Counted from the first letter of the stretch, positions 12,501 through 25,450 are shown. The stretch: DNA of 64,000 nt from Carex sylvatica (GCA_964058845.1 CAXKVR010000272.1:21972-85971), one strand, 5' to 3'. Numbers and translations: made by a program. Notes: generated by a model not told the origin, from the letters alone.

Positions 12501-15500
12501 GGTCTTTGTACGGTCCAGTTCTTTCCTTAGAGACTCAATTTCTCGTATGAGAGAAGAGGATGAAAGAGTTGCAATCTCATTTTGCATCATAACCAGCTGA
12601 GTACACAATTCTTCTTTCTCTAATTCGTGCTGCTCTTTCATCTCCTGTCAGCATTTTCTTAAACAATTAGCAATAAAGTACATAACTTGTATGCCCGAAA
12701 TTGGGATTCCATACAATCCTCTTAAGCAAGGGAGTCTCACAAAAAGTGACTAAAACAACCTTCTTCACCGTAGATTTGGAATTAAACTGCCACAAAAAAG
12801 GGGAGCTACATAGAGGATACTGTGTTTTTTAGGCTATGCATGGCATTTCTATATTTCTTCATAATGCAAAGGTGATCTTTATCTCTTTGAGGGTTGTACA
12901 TGATACATTTATGTGAAACTGCCTCCTAGACTAAATTATACAATAAAGAATATATAAAATGATAATCAACCAGGTTGTGCAAGTCTGGTTGCAAAATTTC
13001 AAGAAAGAGGTGGATCTTCAATACCAAATACAAAGAAATTCTTTTACAATAACAAAAAAAGAAATGAATTTTTAACAAAAGAAAACAAAGCTTACATCGA
13101 AGGTCTTCTCACGGTCTTTTATATCACACTTTAACTTTTCCATTTCACACTGACAATCAATCAACTGACCTTTCAAGAGGCTCTACAATTGACAGAACAA
13201 AATATGAAATCATTAATAATGTATATAGCATACAGTCAAACAACCTGACGAGGTAGATCTTCACAAAAAATATCAACGGACGTATTTACTACGAAATACA
13301 AAGAAATTATTCTAACAACAACAAAAAAATGAATTTTGAACAAAAGAAAACAAAGCTTACAGCCATGGTCTTCTCACGGATATTTATATCACACTTTAAA
13401 TTTTCAATTTCACTTTGACTATCACTCAACTGACCTTCCAAAAGGCTCTGCAATTGACAGAAACAAAATATCTTTTTTTTTAAAACCTTCGCAAAGGCAC
13501 AGAAACAAAATATCAAATCATAACAATGTATATAGCATACAGTCAAACAACCAGACGACATAGATTGTCACAACAAAATAGCAAGGAGAGACATCTTTAA
13601 TACCAAATACAAAGAAATTCTTCTAACAATAAAAAAATGAATTTTTAACAAAAGAAAACAAAGCTTACAGCTATGATCTTCTCACAGCTATTTATATCAC
13701 ATTTCAACTTTTCATTTTCACTTTGACAATCAATCAACTGACCTTCCAAGAGGCTCTGCAATTGACAGAAAGGAAATATCAGATAAAATGGAAAATAGAC
13801 ATCTCTATATGAAATAAGGTTTGGGTCTAGTTGGGTTCTAGGTTAGTTTTTAGAGATGGTAAAACCAGACCAAACAAAACTACAAAAATGTGCCTGAAGA
13901 TGCACAATGATAGAGCCTACACCAACCAAAAGGTATTACTTGATCCACCGCATATTGAGAAAAAACCAACCAACCCATAGACCACAACAGTAGATTAATT
14001 TTATTTGGAACTGAAATGGTAAAAAATTATGACAGTAATGTTACCTTCACAAAATTAAGGTCCTTAGCTTTTCCGGACAATTGTATAGTTAGCATGTCGG
14101 ATTCACTTAGAGACTCAATTTCGCGCATGAGAGAAGAGGATGAAAGAACTGTAATCTCATTTTGCATCAGCACCAGCTTTTTACACAATTCTTCTTTCTC
14201 TAATTGGTGTTGTTCTTTCATCTCCTGTTACCATTTTCTTAAACAATTAGAGATAGGAAATAAATAACTTGTATGCCCTTAAAAATCACCAATAATTTCA
14301 ATACAAGAAGCATTTTATAAAATCCTCTTAATCAAGAGTCTCACAAAAAGTGACGAAAGATGTGGAAATAAACAACCACAAAAAAGGGAGCTACATAGAG
14401 GATACTCTGTTCTTTTTACGCTATGCATGACATTTCTATTTATTATTTCATCATAATTCAAAGGTGATCTTTATCTCCCTTTCAGGGGTGTACATGATAT
14501 ATTTATGTGAAACTGCTTCCTAGACTAAATTATACAATAAGTAATATACAAAATGATAGTTCTAAAAAAACAAATTCTGACTTTCACACTTGGGTTGCAT
14601 AATTTCAAGAAAGAGGAAGTTTTTCATAAAAATAGCTAGGGGCAATTTTAATATCAAACACAGAGAAATTCTTCTAACAATAAAATAAAGAAATGAATTT
14701 TTAACAAAAGAAAACAAAGCTTACATTCATGGTCTTCTCACGATTTTTTATATCACACTTTAACTTTTCCATTTCATTTTGACAATCAATCAACTGACCT
14801 TTCAAGAGGCTCTGCAATTGATGGAAAAAAAAAATCAAATCATTAACAATTCATATTGCATATAGCATACAGTCAAACAACTGACAAAGTAGATCTTCAC
14901 AAAAATAGCAAGCAGGGACATCTTTAATACCAAAGAGAAAGAAATTCTTATAATAATAAAAGAAGAAGGAAATGAATTTCTACCAAAATAAAACAAAACT
15001 TACAGCCATGGTCTTCTCACGGATATTTATATCACACTTCAAATATTCCATTTCACTTCGACAATCAATCAATTGACCTTGCAAGGGGCTCTGCAATTGA
15101 CAGAAGGGAAATATCAAAAACATAGAAAAGACATCTCTATATGAATTTAGATATTATAAAACCAGACACCAACAAAACTACATAACGGTGCCTGAAGGTG
15201 CACAAATGTAGCCTACACCAATAAAAAGAAAAAAGAAATGAACTTTTAACAAACGGAAAAAAGAAAAAAAAAAACTTACATCCATGGTCTTCTCACGGCT
15301 ATTTACATCACATTTCAACTTGTCAATTTCACTTTGGCAATCCTTCAACTGACCTTCCAAGTGGCTCTGCAATTGACAGAAATAAAATATCGGAAAAATG
15401 GAAAATAGACATCTCTATATGAAGTTAGAGATGGTAAAACCAGACCCAACAAAACTACATAAAGTTGCCTGTAGCCGCACAAAGATAGAGCCTACACCAT

Positions 15501-18500
15501 ATTATGCAAAATTAACCTGCTAATTTGATCCACCCCATATTGAGAAAAACCCGACCGGCCCATATTGAGTCACGACCTCAAGTGACCCATGGACTGCAAA
15601 TTGACCTCAACAGTAGACTACTTTTATTTGAAACCTGAAATAGTAAATAATTATGACAGTAATATTACCTTCTCTATATTAAGGTCCTTAGCTTTTCCAG
15701 ACATCTGTATAGTTAGCATCTCAGATTCACTAAGAGACTCAATTTCACGTATGAGAGAAGAGGATGAAAGAACTGCAATCTCATTCTGCATTGTCACCAA
15801 CTGAGTACACAATTCTTCTTTCTCAAATTCATGTTGTTCTTTCACCTCCTGTCAGCATTTTCTTAAACAATTAGAGATAAGAAGTAAAATAACTTGTATA
15901 CCCTTAAAAATCACCAATAATTGCAATACACATCCATTGCAAAACAAGAAGCATTCCATATAATCCTCTTAATCAGGGAGTCTCCCAAAAAGTGACTCAA
16001 TTACCCCTTTTCCCCATAGATGTGGATATAATCTGCCATAAATAAAGGGGAGCTACATACAGGATACTCTGTGTTTTTTAGGTTCTGCATGACATTTCTA
16101 TATTTCTTCATAATGCAAAGGTGATCTTTACACCTTTGAGGGTTGTAAGAGTTACATTTATGTGAAACTGCCTCCCAGACTAAATTTACAATAAAGAATA
16201 CATAAAATAGCCTCTGCGAAGAATTTCAAATATATATATAAAAAATGATGAGCAAAGCTAGGGCGTGATGTGCTCACCAAGAGGGTTTGGTGAGCACAAC
16301 TCCAAAAGTATATTGGATCAACTTCAAACACCGAATCCAAACGTTGAAATCCATGTACTTCATGAGTGATGCATGTAAATGCAAAATTTTGAAAGTTTTC
16401 AGTTCATTTGTTGTAAGGTCAAGCGGTCAAAGAAATGAACCTTTTATAAGTTATAAATAAGTTGTTTTATATATATTCAATTTTTATCATTTTTTTGACC
16501 GCTTGACCTTGTAGCAAATAAACTCGAAACTTTCAAAATTTTGCATGTACATGCATCACTCATATGCATCACTCATGAAGTACATGGATTTCAACGATTT
16601 GGATTCAACGTTTGAAGTCGATTCGATATGCTTTTGGAGTTGTGCTCACCAAACTCTCTTGGTGAGCACATCACACCCTAGCTTTACTCATAAAATGATA
16701 GTTCCAAAATAAAATTCAGATTTTTGCACTTGGGTGGCTGGGTTTTTAGCAATTGAGGCTTCATTGAACAGATATATCAAGTTTTTAGCTTATTTTTCCT
16801 TTTCCTCCTTTTGTTGGACATGTTTTGAACCAGGTTTGTGCAAGTTTGATTGCATAATTTCAAGAGGAAAATCACTAATCATGTATATAGCATACAGCCA
16901 AACAACCTGAAGAGGTAGATCTTCACAAAAAATAGCAAGGAGGGGCATCTTCAATATATAGATACAAAATAAATTATTCGAGCAAAAAAAAAAAAAAATG
17001 AATTTTTAACAAAAGAAAAAAATCTTACAGCCATGGTCTTCTCACTGCTATTTATAACACACTTTAACTTTTCATTTTCATTTTGACAATCTATCAACTG
17101 ACCTTCCAAAATTCTCTGCATTTAACAGAAAGGAAATATCAGAAAACATGAAAAATAGATATCTCTATATGAAGTTAGAGAAGGTAAAACCAGACCCAAG
17201 AAAACTACATAAAGGTGCCTGAAGAAACACAAAGATAGGCTACACTAATCAAAAGGTCTTGTGCAAAATTAACCTGCTCATTCGATCACCCCATATTGAG
17301 AAAAACCCAACCGACTCATATCAAATCATGACCAGCAGTGGCCCAAGGACTGCAAATTGACCTCAACAGTAGACTACTATTTGGAACCTGAAATGGTAAA
17401 AAATTGTAACAGTAATAATCACCTTCTCTAAATTAAGATCCTTAGCTTTCCCAGACAATTGTATAGTGAGCATCTCAGATTCACTTAATACAGTTTTGAA
17501 TTCCAAGATATCTCCATCAGCAGATGATTTGACCTCCTAAAAAGCAAAATATTCAGAACTGTCAGACAACAAACTATGAATCACATTTTAGTATACAAAC
17601 CAACCAGATAGGAGTCTGTATCCTCTGAGATATCTCAAAATGCAGGGGAACCAGTATTATCATGCTTTGAGAATCATGTAGAAAAGATAAAGGGGAGCAT
17701 ATATGTGACGAATTTTACAAAGACATATATCTATTAGTACCTGCAGCATCTTTGACAAGGTAAAGAAATTCTGGAAAAGCTCCTCAACAAAGGAGACAAG
17801 ACCATCTGTTGAGTGTTTCGATTGACCCACAAGTAACTCTACCCCTTGAACTGCTTCTAATACTTCAGCGTGGATGGGACCAACATTTTCCTGAAAAGTT
17901 ATGGTAGAGCCAATTTTCAGAATAAATCATTGTTTTCTCAAGTTGTGTAGATGTTACCACATGAAAGCATACTAAAAAACCCAAAAAAAATAAGAGAATT
18001 CCACAGATCAATAAATCAAGACCACATGGTAAGTTGGTAACAACAGAGAAAATTTTCAAAATTGCATCTGCAACTATATGGGGATCTTTTTTTTTTGTAT
18101 TTTATTTGCTTTCTTAATACTTATATTTGGTTGAAACCAAGCAAGGAGAATAGAGGGTATGTGCTATAGAAGAAGGTAAAAGAGAAATCATACTAGTGAG
18201 GTTTCTTCAAATGACTTTGCTAAAGAAACTTTTTCTTGAGCAATCCTAGCCTCCTCATGTGCCTTAACTACTTCTTGCTGCATCTATATCAAACAACAAC
18301 AAAAATTTATTCTCACAGACTAAGGGAGCACAGAAATGCGAAAGGATATATTTGCAAATTGTAATAGAAAAGAAGCTTGAGAGCTTCCAAATCCATTAAA
18401 TGAAGCTGAATCCAATCAGAGATACTAGGTACCAGAATTTTCAGTTGCTAAACTGCATAAATAAAGTAATTGATATTTTGATCATAAAAAAACAAGAAAA

Positions 18501-21500
18501 ATAGAAAAAGGAGAGTCTCATAATCATTTACCTCTTCATACTTCTTTGTGAAAGAGTTGTTTTGCTGAGTTGCCAGCTTGAGTACGTTATCCAAATCATT
18601 CTGAGTTGATGCCTTCTCCAATTCTAGCAATTTATTCTGCACATACACAGTTATAATAGCCTATAACATTTATGCCTGGTACTATTTGTAATTTGCAAAG
18701 GGCTTCTGAGAAAGAGAGGTCAAGTTATGAATAGTTAAAATATTGGAACTATATGGAACTACTAAGTTTCCCTCCTTTTACCATCCTAATAAATCTTTGA
18801 TGAGAATCATAACCTGTATTCTCTAACAATAACATGGCAAATAAAGAATGTGCTTCAAATGGTTGATATTTCAATTTGTAGAGAAACCAGCAGCTCTTTT
18901 GCAAAGCTGTACCTTTCAAGAATAAACACTAATAAGGAAGTACGACATATATCACCTGATCTTCTAATTGTTTGATAATCAAAATGGCTTCTGATTCTCT
19001 CAGTGTTAAGCTCTGAATCTTACTTCTCCCAGGAGTTCCTACTTGTTCATTAGACTTTTCACTTGAACTAGAGTATTCAATCTTCTCATTGTTTTCCTGA
19101 GAAAAACAAATAAAGCGAGCAAATAAGTCAAAATAAGAATCTACATTAAAAAAATGTACTTTTCAAGGAAGAATTCATGCATTATAACATCCTTTAACAA
19201 TAACATAGCTATTACTAGTGTAAGCCATTAGATAACAATGATATATAACTAAATCAACTTTATTATTTTTTTCCTCTTTAAGTACTTTATTGTTTTGTTG
19301 CACTCTGAGATATCAGATGAAGATGATTTAGGTTAAGCAGAAGACAATTAGATTAATTGATACTATATTAATCTGAGTGCCATCAGTTGCGGCTTATCGT
19401 GTACCAATAAGTTAATAAATTGAGTTGTATTTAATTTTCTCAAACTAATAATTCACAACTGAAGATAAATTGAATCCAAAATGGCATGTATTGGATCTTA
19501 ATTCAAGATTTAATTGCAAATGTACCTTAGAGTTAATCTTCCTTCGGCTGGTAACATTCAACAAAGAGAGGGCATCAGGGAAAGGAATCTCGCCTATATT
19601 TCTATTCTCGAGTTCATCCAGGAAAGACTCATCTTCTTCCATTAGTGTTTCAAAAGGGACGAGTGCTGCACCGGAGCTTGCTCTATGCAACTTTGAAGTA
19701 TCCTAGGTCAACATTCAGAACCATCAAGTAAAAATTTTGCCTCTTGATATAGGGTTTTGGACTTATAATCTTCTGGGTATGGTTCCGAATGTATATCTAC
19801 TGTTATATAGAACCGTATTTCATTTTTAAAATTAGCTTACCTTATTTATTTAATTTGTTTTTGGGAGCAACTGGTTGATTACCAGTACAAAATTACCAAG
19901 TACCCCAGCTGATTCAAGTATAAATGGCTGGTGGGGGTTTCACAGATGTGTTGCACTAACACAATAATTGCTTGTAAAGAATCTGAAACGACAAGTTAAT
20001 CAAAATATACTAATATAGTAAACATCATCTCAAAATAAGATTAAAATTAATCGTACCTCAGCTACATCTTGTGTTGCAGAATGTGCAGGGCACCAAGTTA
20101 CCCTTCTCTTCTTCTGACTCTTTAATGAAAAATAAGAAGAAATGCAGAAACATAAGAAAGAATAACATTGATTGAATAAACACCAAATAAAGACGTCAAA
20201 ATTCACAAAATAATTATAGGGTCATTGCCTTAATTGAAAGGTATGTAACTGATGCAGTACATGTGAGTTTAGCATGGAAATATTGATTATAGTTGAGTAC
20301 CTACTAATGAATTTTTAGCATTTACCTTTAAAGAAGGAGCAGTTTTTTCATCTCTGTCGGATAAAAGAACCAACGAGCTTAGATTTTCTATTTTTCTGGC
20401 TTGTTCAAGTAATCTCTCCTCTCTTTGTGCCTTAGCCTTTTTCTCTTCCTCCAACTCTAGAGAGATTCTCTCTTTCTCCAACTCACTCTATAAGCAAAAA
20501 TTTATTTCTTCAACTGTGAGACAACTTAATTTTTTTTTTCCATCAATCTGAGCATTGTTTTTCAATTAGACTATAGGTAAAACTTCTGAAAAAAACAGTA
20601 AGTTAATTATCATACACTAATAAAAGCAGACATTAAACAAAAGGAGCAATACAAAAGTGAATACATACCAGCCTTTCCTAGTACAATACAAAACTATCAG
20701 AAATACAAAAGTAAATACAGAACAAACCTGTAGCAGGGTATTTCTTAGAGTTAGTATCTGCTCCTCCCACTCCTCATTGTGAGAGACCTAATTAGTCCAA
20801 GAAAAGTTTCTTTAGCAGGTGTGGTACTGTAAATAGATAGACATAATTGTATAACCAAAGAGAGGAAGGAGAATGTACATCTAATTTGGCTTGGAGCTCT
20901 TCTATCATTTTCTTCTGACGCTTTAGCAAAGCTGCATCTGTCACTATCTGTTGTCAATACATCAGAGAAATCATCTATTAGAAACTTTTTTTCCACCTTT
21001 GTTATTCGTCTCTCAATGTAAATTTATTTAAACCAAGAATATTGGTTCTGTAGGCTCAATTGATTAAAAGAAAAAAAAAAAAAAAGCTAACTTTGAAATT
21101 AAAGAGATCGATGAAAGATACTATGCATGAGCACACATACCTCGTTGACCTGTGCACAGTTAGTAACCCTCTTAGCTTTGCTCGCAAACTGCAAACTGCT
21201 TTTTGTCTCATCAGCATGTATCTACCATAGAGAAAAAGGTTTTATAAAAATTAACAGCACTGGTAATAAATTATGAACTTCCTACCATTATTTTTTTCTT
21301 CATCCATACCTGTGCCAGTGTGATATTGCATATGATGGCTGTGTTGGCATTCCCACCTAGAGCGGGTTGCAATATGCGTGTCAACTTACTGTCCCGGTAT
21401 GGTACATGCCCCCTGTGTCACACATAATTTACCGTTAGATAAAACATGAAAAATTGATACCAATAGTGTAGAAATGAATGAAGGTAAACTAGTATCGGTA

Positions 21501-24500
21501 CATGCCAGTAATGAAATCCAGAGTAATAACTGCCTAATGGAACTGTACAATTTTTGTGCTTATGATCTATGTTTATTGTAACATTAAAAAAAATTATATT
21601 TACCTCTGGAAAAACACCCAATATATTTCACATTTGCACATGATACACAACTTCTTTTTAAATTCATTTACCAAAAACACCCAACATTATACTGAAATAT
21701 GACAAATAGACATTATAATAAAAGCTGACAATTTTGACCCCAAGCCCTAACTGTTCAAAGCACAGACAACAATAATTTCTATTAGCATTTTTTCTTTAGC
21801 AGTTGGGTTTTAATATTCATATAACCTAGAATGTATTGGGTTTAGTTGCCAATAAGATCAAGATTGGGTATCTTGTTTGCAAAATCAGTAAAACGAAAAG
21901 TGTAATTTTGAGGAAACATCTATGTTATGATAGAATTAGGAAAATGGAATACCCACTTACCCTTGGTTCTGGACCCCTTCGCTCAGTTTTTGTATGACAC
22001 TACCAAGTGTCAGAAGGCTTTTGTTAATATGAGATCCCTCTTTGAGTCTCTTTCCTTCTGCACCTGTTTTTGCCACCCGCTCTGATCCCGCCAAATCAAC
22101 CAAATTCTACAAGAAAAGAAAAGATTAGACAATAAATAAATATCATAACTAGAGCTTTAAAAGGAGACTATATCATGAATACTCCCAACAAAACAGGAAG
22201 TTACAGGAAATTCTTGAGATTACTTTTCACTACTTTTAGAGGAATATGCTTGAGTTTACTCCTTACAGGAATTTGCTTTATATATTTGAATATTTATTTC
22301 ATCACTTATTTCCTCCCAATGAAGGAGTGAAAAGTAATCTCACAACGTTTTAATAAACTATCAGAAGGTAAGGAACACAGATATATTTCCCATTCTTTCC
22401 AAGATCAGATGGAATATTAGTTATTTGGTATGAATATGATTAATATTTTTCATACCAGAGCAGACACCCGGACTGCATCGCATGAGTCATTAAGCTCAGT
22501 ATCCTCCAATTTTTCCCTGCTTTCAATTATCTGCCATAGTTTTTAAGATTTATCAGATGTACTATTTCAGTAAATGAGAAGCTGATGAGGACTAAATCAC
22601 AAGACAAAAAAGGTCAAATCCTACCATTCGGAAAATAGTGTGCGATCTGCTGCTATAGAGGTTCATGTTAGTCTCTCCTATGTGCCGATGAGCTGAATAA
22701 AAAAAACACAAGGTGCAATCCGATAAAACATCAAAAAAGACTTGGAAAGAAAGTAACAGAGAATTTTCCACTCAGAATGCAAATGCAATTGCAATCTTTG
22801 TACGCTATGAATTACATGCAATTAGACATATGTTAAATATCCACTGTTATGAACTATTTTTTAGTTTCTCTCTTTTGAGATTGATCTGTTAGAGTCTTAC
22901 AGAGAATGTGGAAGTGTGCTGTGATCAATTATGAACTATTATAACATATAAGATTAAATATCAAAAGAAGATTACATTCACCAAACTTCATAAGATCGAG
23001 TACTTGCTCTGGACAATTAACAATCTCTTCCTTCAAGCCAGCCACATATATGCCCCTCTTTACAAATCAAAAATATAAGAACAGAAATAGATATCAGAAA
23101 GAGTGTACTTGCATGTGGAAGAAACTGTAAAAATTCACAAGTAAAATTAAAACTAGGATATCACAAGAGTGCACCTGCCTATGAACCTAACATTAATTGT
23201 ACTTTTTATATGTACTTGAATTTGCTTTACAATACTCTTTTATTAACATTACAATGGCAAATATTAACCTCTACTACAAAATAAAATAAAGCAGAATTTC
23301 TTTATATAAGTTTTTCCCAAATAATGGAGGGTTGGTTGTTCCCATAAACTTTTATTAAATTTAGGGAATGCAGAAATTCTAGGGAAAGAAACAAAAGCTG
23401 AGTTAATACGGTACAATACCTCAATATTCTCATGAATTTGGAGCTTTCTGTGCTCTGGTGCTAATAGGTCATTTATTTCCTCATTATAAATTTCCATATA
23501 TGACACCCGTAGAAGAAACTCGCGATCTCCAGTCTATAGAATTAAAATAAGATTCCAATAACTTGCCAAAAATATTAAAAAGAAATTAGGGGATCTTCTA
23601 TACATATAAATCTGGTACTAACTGGGAAAACTAAAACCAAGGACAATTGACACATTAACTAACATTTCTAGGATAAACATTTGTCCTTCATTCAAGGGTA
23701 TTCCTATCAATTGGTAGAGTAGAATGTGAAATATGTACTTCAACAGGATTCAATTCAAAAATCCAAAATAATAAAAAAAAGTAATGGACCTCTTGAATTG
23801 TATGAAATAGGTCTTGGATAGCTAGAGGGATTATTCCTGGCTCAGCGTTAGACCCCTTCATAGTATGTGTTTTACCACTGCTGGTTTGCCCATATGCAAA
23901 AACGGTACCTGCATGTCATCATCCAAAGATAACAAATCAGAACCACAAACAGCAAAACAATGGAATGAGTAAAACATGAAAAGTATCAAATTCTATTTAA
24001 TTTTCCTTTTTTCAATAAAGAAAAAAACCAAAAATTTCTCCCTCTTTTGTTTAGGGTTTAGGGTTTAAATATAGTGAAATGGAGGTATCCAACAATGCAT
24101 AAACACTTCTCTCACTTTCAAAGGGGTACAAGTATCCTTTCTTGTGTTATGTAGGGCTCTACAGATATTTCACATTTCAAAGCGGGACAATTGATATTTT
24201 GAAAATGTTCAATATAGCTGAGTTTCCATCTAACCATCAAATATATTAACAACTTTAATTACCATTGAATCCTGAAACGGCTGAAGCTACAATGTCTTGA
24301 GTTCGTGCTTCATAGACGTCCTTGTTTTTGCAATTCTCGGAAAAAATTCTATCTGTTGCCAATACAAACATAATAAACCAACATCAATTCAGTTAATGAG
24401 TTAAAAGAACAACTGCAAATTACAGATATTTAAACCTTATAACTACACAAGCGAAATTGCAACAAAAAAGGAGGGAATCATTGAACAAATTATAGACAGA

Positions 24501-24642
24501 GAAGAGGCGAAACTGTACCAAATTCGAATTTATGGGACTGATTGGAGAGAGAAATGGAGTTGGCATTGATTTGCCACGGCACTGACTTCGATTCCTCCAG
24601 AAGAAGGGGCCTCACGCGCACAGCAACGTATATTCTTTCCAT
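6555..24642 (-). CDS. KIN-7O: CENP-E-like kinesin-7 motor protein, KIN-7O orthologue (42 exons)
   Basis: Predicted plus-end microtubule motor of the kinesin-7/CENP-E group. It has an N-terminal motor (about residues 1-330) and a long coiled-coil tail. I see P-loop GQTSSGKT, switch [11 protein letters not shown], switch II DLAGSER, then NKSL and [11 protein letters not shown]. The start [12 protein letters not shown] and neck stretch [19 protein letters not shown] match Arabidopsis KIN-7O (At3g10180) as I remember it. An upstream in-frame ATG (24,699) was rejected because the family starts at MERI. Exons (high to low): 24642-24519, 24352-24263, 23908-23790, 23533-23420, 23057-22976, 22692-22625, 22530-22456, 22106-21961, 21412-21310, 21221-21141, 20947-20879, 20787-20728, 20487-20326, 20119-20057, 19702-19526, 19096-18956, 18636-18532, 18283-18194, 17890-17741, 17536-17423, 17115-17029, 15848-15669, 15366-15280, 15090-15004, 14811-14725, 14224-14045, 13755-13669, 13447-13361, 13182-13096, 12644-12441, 11906-11799, 11139-10933, 10551-10462, 9903-9766, 9505-9440, 9168-9097, 8855-8784, 8615-8496, 8198-8127, 7990-7871, 7562-7491, 6803-6555. 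They total 4,692 nt (1,563 residues). All introns are GT-AG and the frame is unbroken. The tail is longer than I recall for Arabidopsis (about 1,270 residues) because of duplicated exons. Confidence 0.9.
6981..7344. mobile_element. Mutator-like MITE in the last kinesin intron (family 2)
   Basis: The ends are inverted repeats: GTGAGGCTAAGGTACTATGC at left, and GAGTGAGGCTATGGTACTAT when the right end is reverse-complemented. A 9-bp direct repeat AAAGTAGAA flanks it (6972-6980 and 7345-7353), fitting the Mutator superfamily. It has no coding capacity. Diverged or truncated relatives are at about 10.70-10.92, 26.56-26.73, 30.10-30.39 and 49.34-49.51 kb. Confidence 0.8.
7491..9505 (-). repeat. Tandem exon cluster 2 of the kinesin tail (alternating 120- and 72-nt exons)
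   Basis: Four 72-nt exons (9168-9097, 8855-8784, 8198-8127, 7562-7491) each encode 24 residues. The three upstream copies share the pattern ISQLxxEKxNL(M/I)AxITALE; the last is diverged ([16 protein letters not shown]). Two 120-nt exons (8615-8496, 7990-7871) encode related 40-residue segments beginning DLxxQ(M/L)V and ending SD(H/R)M. The 66-nt exon 9505-9440 also ends SSDDM. Introns carry matching words (GTTTGATGTCTTTGCTGTTC types near 8.30, 8.99 and 9.26 kb), so genomic segments were duplicated. All exons are phase 0-0. One expected 120-nt exon is missing between 9097 and 8855. Confidence 0.85.
10700..10918. mobile_element. Truncated family-2 MITE in a kinesin intron
   Basis: The right end (TGCTATGCATAGTACTGTAGCCTCAC) and inner part (TTGATCCATAGTACAGACCA) match the element at 6981-7344. 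The left inverted repeat is not recognisable. Confidence 0.5.
12441..17536 (-). repeat. Tandem exon cluster 1 of the kinesin tail (87- and 180-nt exon modules)
   Basis: Module A is an 87-nt exon (29 residues, pattern [20 protein letters not shown] with EKTMA near the end), seen seven times: 17115-17029, 15366-15280, 15090-15004, 14811-14725, 13755-13669, 13447-13361 and 13182-13096. Module B is a 180-nt exon (60 residues, from [14 protein letters not shown] to SGKAKDLN), full-length at 15848-15669 and 14224-14045. It is altered at the 3' end at 12644-12441, and only its end is present at 17536-17423. The order B-A-A-A occurs twice in succession. Introns are also alike (words such as GAGTCTCACAAAAAGTGAC near 12.73 and 14.33 kb; a diverged form near 15.98 kb), and B exons are spaced about 1.6 kb apart. 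The genomic unit was therefore duplicated, not just the exons. Confidence 0.9.
16250..16689. mobile_element. Long-TIR MITE in a kinesin intron (family 1, MULE-like)
   Basis: Almost the whole element is an inverted repeat. The left end is GAGCAAAGCTAGGG(C)GTGATG and the right end reverse-complemented is GAGTAAAGCTAGGGTGTGAT, followed by GTGCTCACCAAGAG on both sides. The middle carries GGTCAAGCGGTCAAA and its complement. Flanks AAAAAATGAT and ATAAAATGAT (9 of 10 match) suggest a 9-10 bp target duplication. A close relative is at 60.41-60.76 kb and a diverged one at 40.84-41.25 kb. Confidence 0.8.
24049..24066. promoter_or_regulatory. Telo-box (telomere-repeat-like) motif in a kinesin intron
   Basis: On the minus strand this reads AAACCCTAAACCCTAAAC, about two and a half plant telomere units, inside the second intron. 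Telo-boxes in promoters and early introns are linked to expression in dividing cells. A role here is inference; a tiny interstitial telomere insertion is the alternative. Confidence 0.4.
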
Positions 24643-25450
24643 TTGATGCACTTTCTCCTTCTCTCCAGTTGTGTGAGTCATCACAACTGTCAGAACCAAA
24701 AAATTTACAACTGCTATTCAATTCAGTTCAATAGAACCGATTTTATATAGAAATTTTCAGATTAGAAAGATTTTCATACTATCAATGCCATCAGCTAGGG
24801 TTTTTTATTTCAGCAAAAAAAAGGGGTGCGAACCTGGGTAGTTCTCCTCTCGGTGATTTATCTGGAGATCTCGCGGTGTTTCACCGTGCTTCACCGTCTC
24901 AGCGCTTTATCCGTACGATTCTCGCCCAAAAAATTGGCGAGGATTTGGTGACGCGATTTCTCCCCGTTGAAATCCCGTCGACTGAAACCGAGCCGACAAC
25001 TTCTCCACTTCCGATCAGCTTCTCGCCGGAAATGGGGAGAGAGAGAGAGAGAGGAAGACACTCGCTTCAGTAGACTGGATGAGTAAGAGACGAGAGAAGA
25101 AGAGAGGGATATCTTCGTTTCCCTTTTGAGATTCGTGCCAGATTAAAACTGACGACTCGGATCTCATTCTACTCGGTCAGGTGCTGTACTGACTACTGAG
25201 ATCTCATTCTTCTAGGTCTTGATCCCCTAATGTAACCCGAATATTTAGTTTAGATTAAGACCGTCCAATTTGAATCCGGCCAATCCTGCCCGAGGTGGAG
25301 AGCTCACGGAGGTCTTTAATCTGACGGTTCGATTCTAATCTGACGGTCATTACCTGAACACAAAATTTTGGTTACTTTAGTAGATCTGACTCCGGAGGGA
25401 TCAGGGTTGCTTTTTGGGCGGCTTATAAATTGTAAATGAATTTCCCGCTC
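24643..25450 (-). promoter_or_regulatory. Upstream region of the kinesin gene with cell-cycle-type motifs
   Basis: This stretch runs from the ATG to the next repeat. On the minus strand it holds a telo-box-like AAACCCTAG (24,795-24,803). An inverted pair CTCGCC / GGCGAG lies around an A-run (about 24,924-24,944). A canonical E2F-type TTTCCCGC sits at 25,441-25,448, about 800 bases upstream. A mitotic kinesin would be expected to have such elements, but short motifs occur by chance. No clear TATA box was identified. GA-rich DNA near 25,040 may be leader. Confidence 0.35.

Noticed and set aside
12411..15845. Idea that the repeated short frames here are separate small genes or a CRISPR-like array
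   Set aside because: They are spliced exons of one kinesin, each bounded by AG and GT in phase; there are no short direct repeats with unique spacers.
24643..24699. Upstream in-frame ATG of the kinesin
   Set aside because: Adds 19 residues (MVLTVVMTHTT...) not seen in the family, which begins at MERI.
24876..25073. Plus-strand frame opposite the kinesin promoter
   Set aside because: 65 residues with no recognisable domain, ending in a GA-repeat; more likely leader or promoter DNA.
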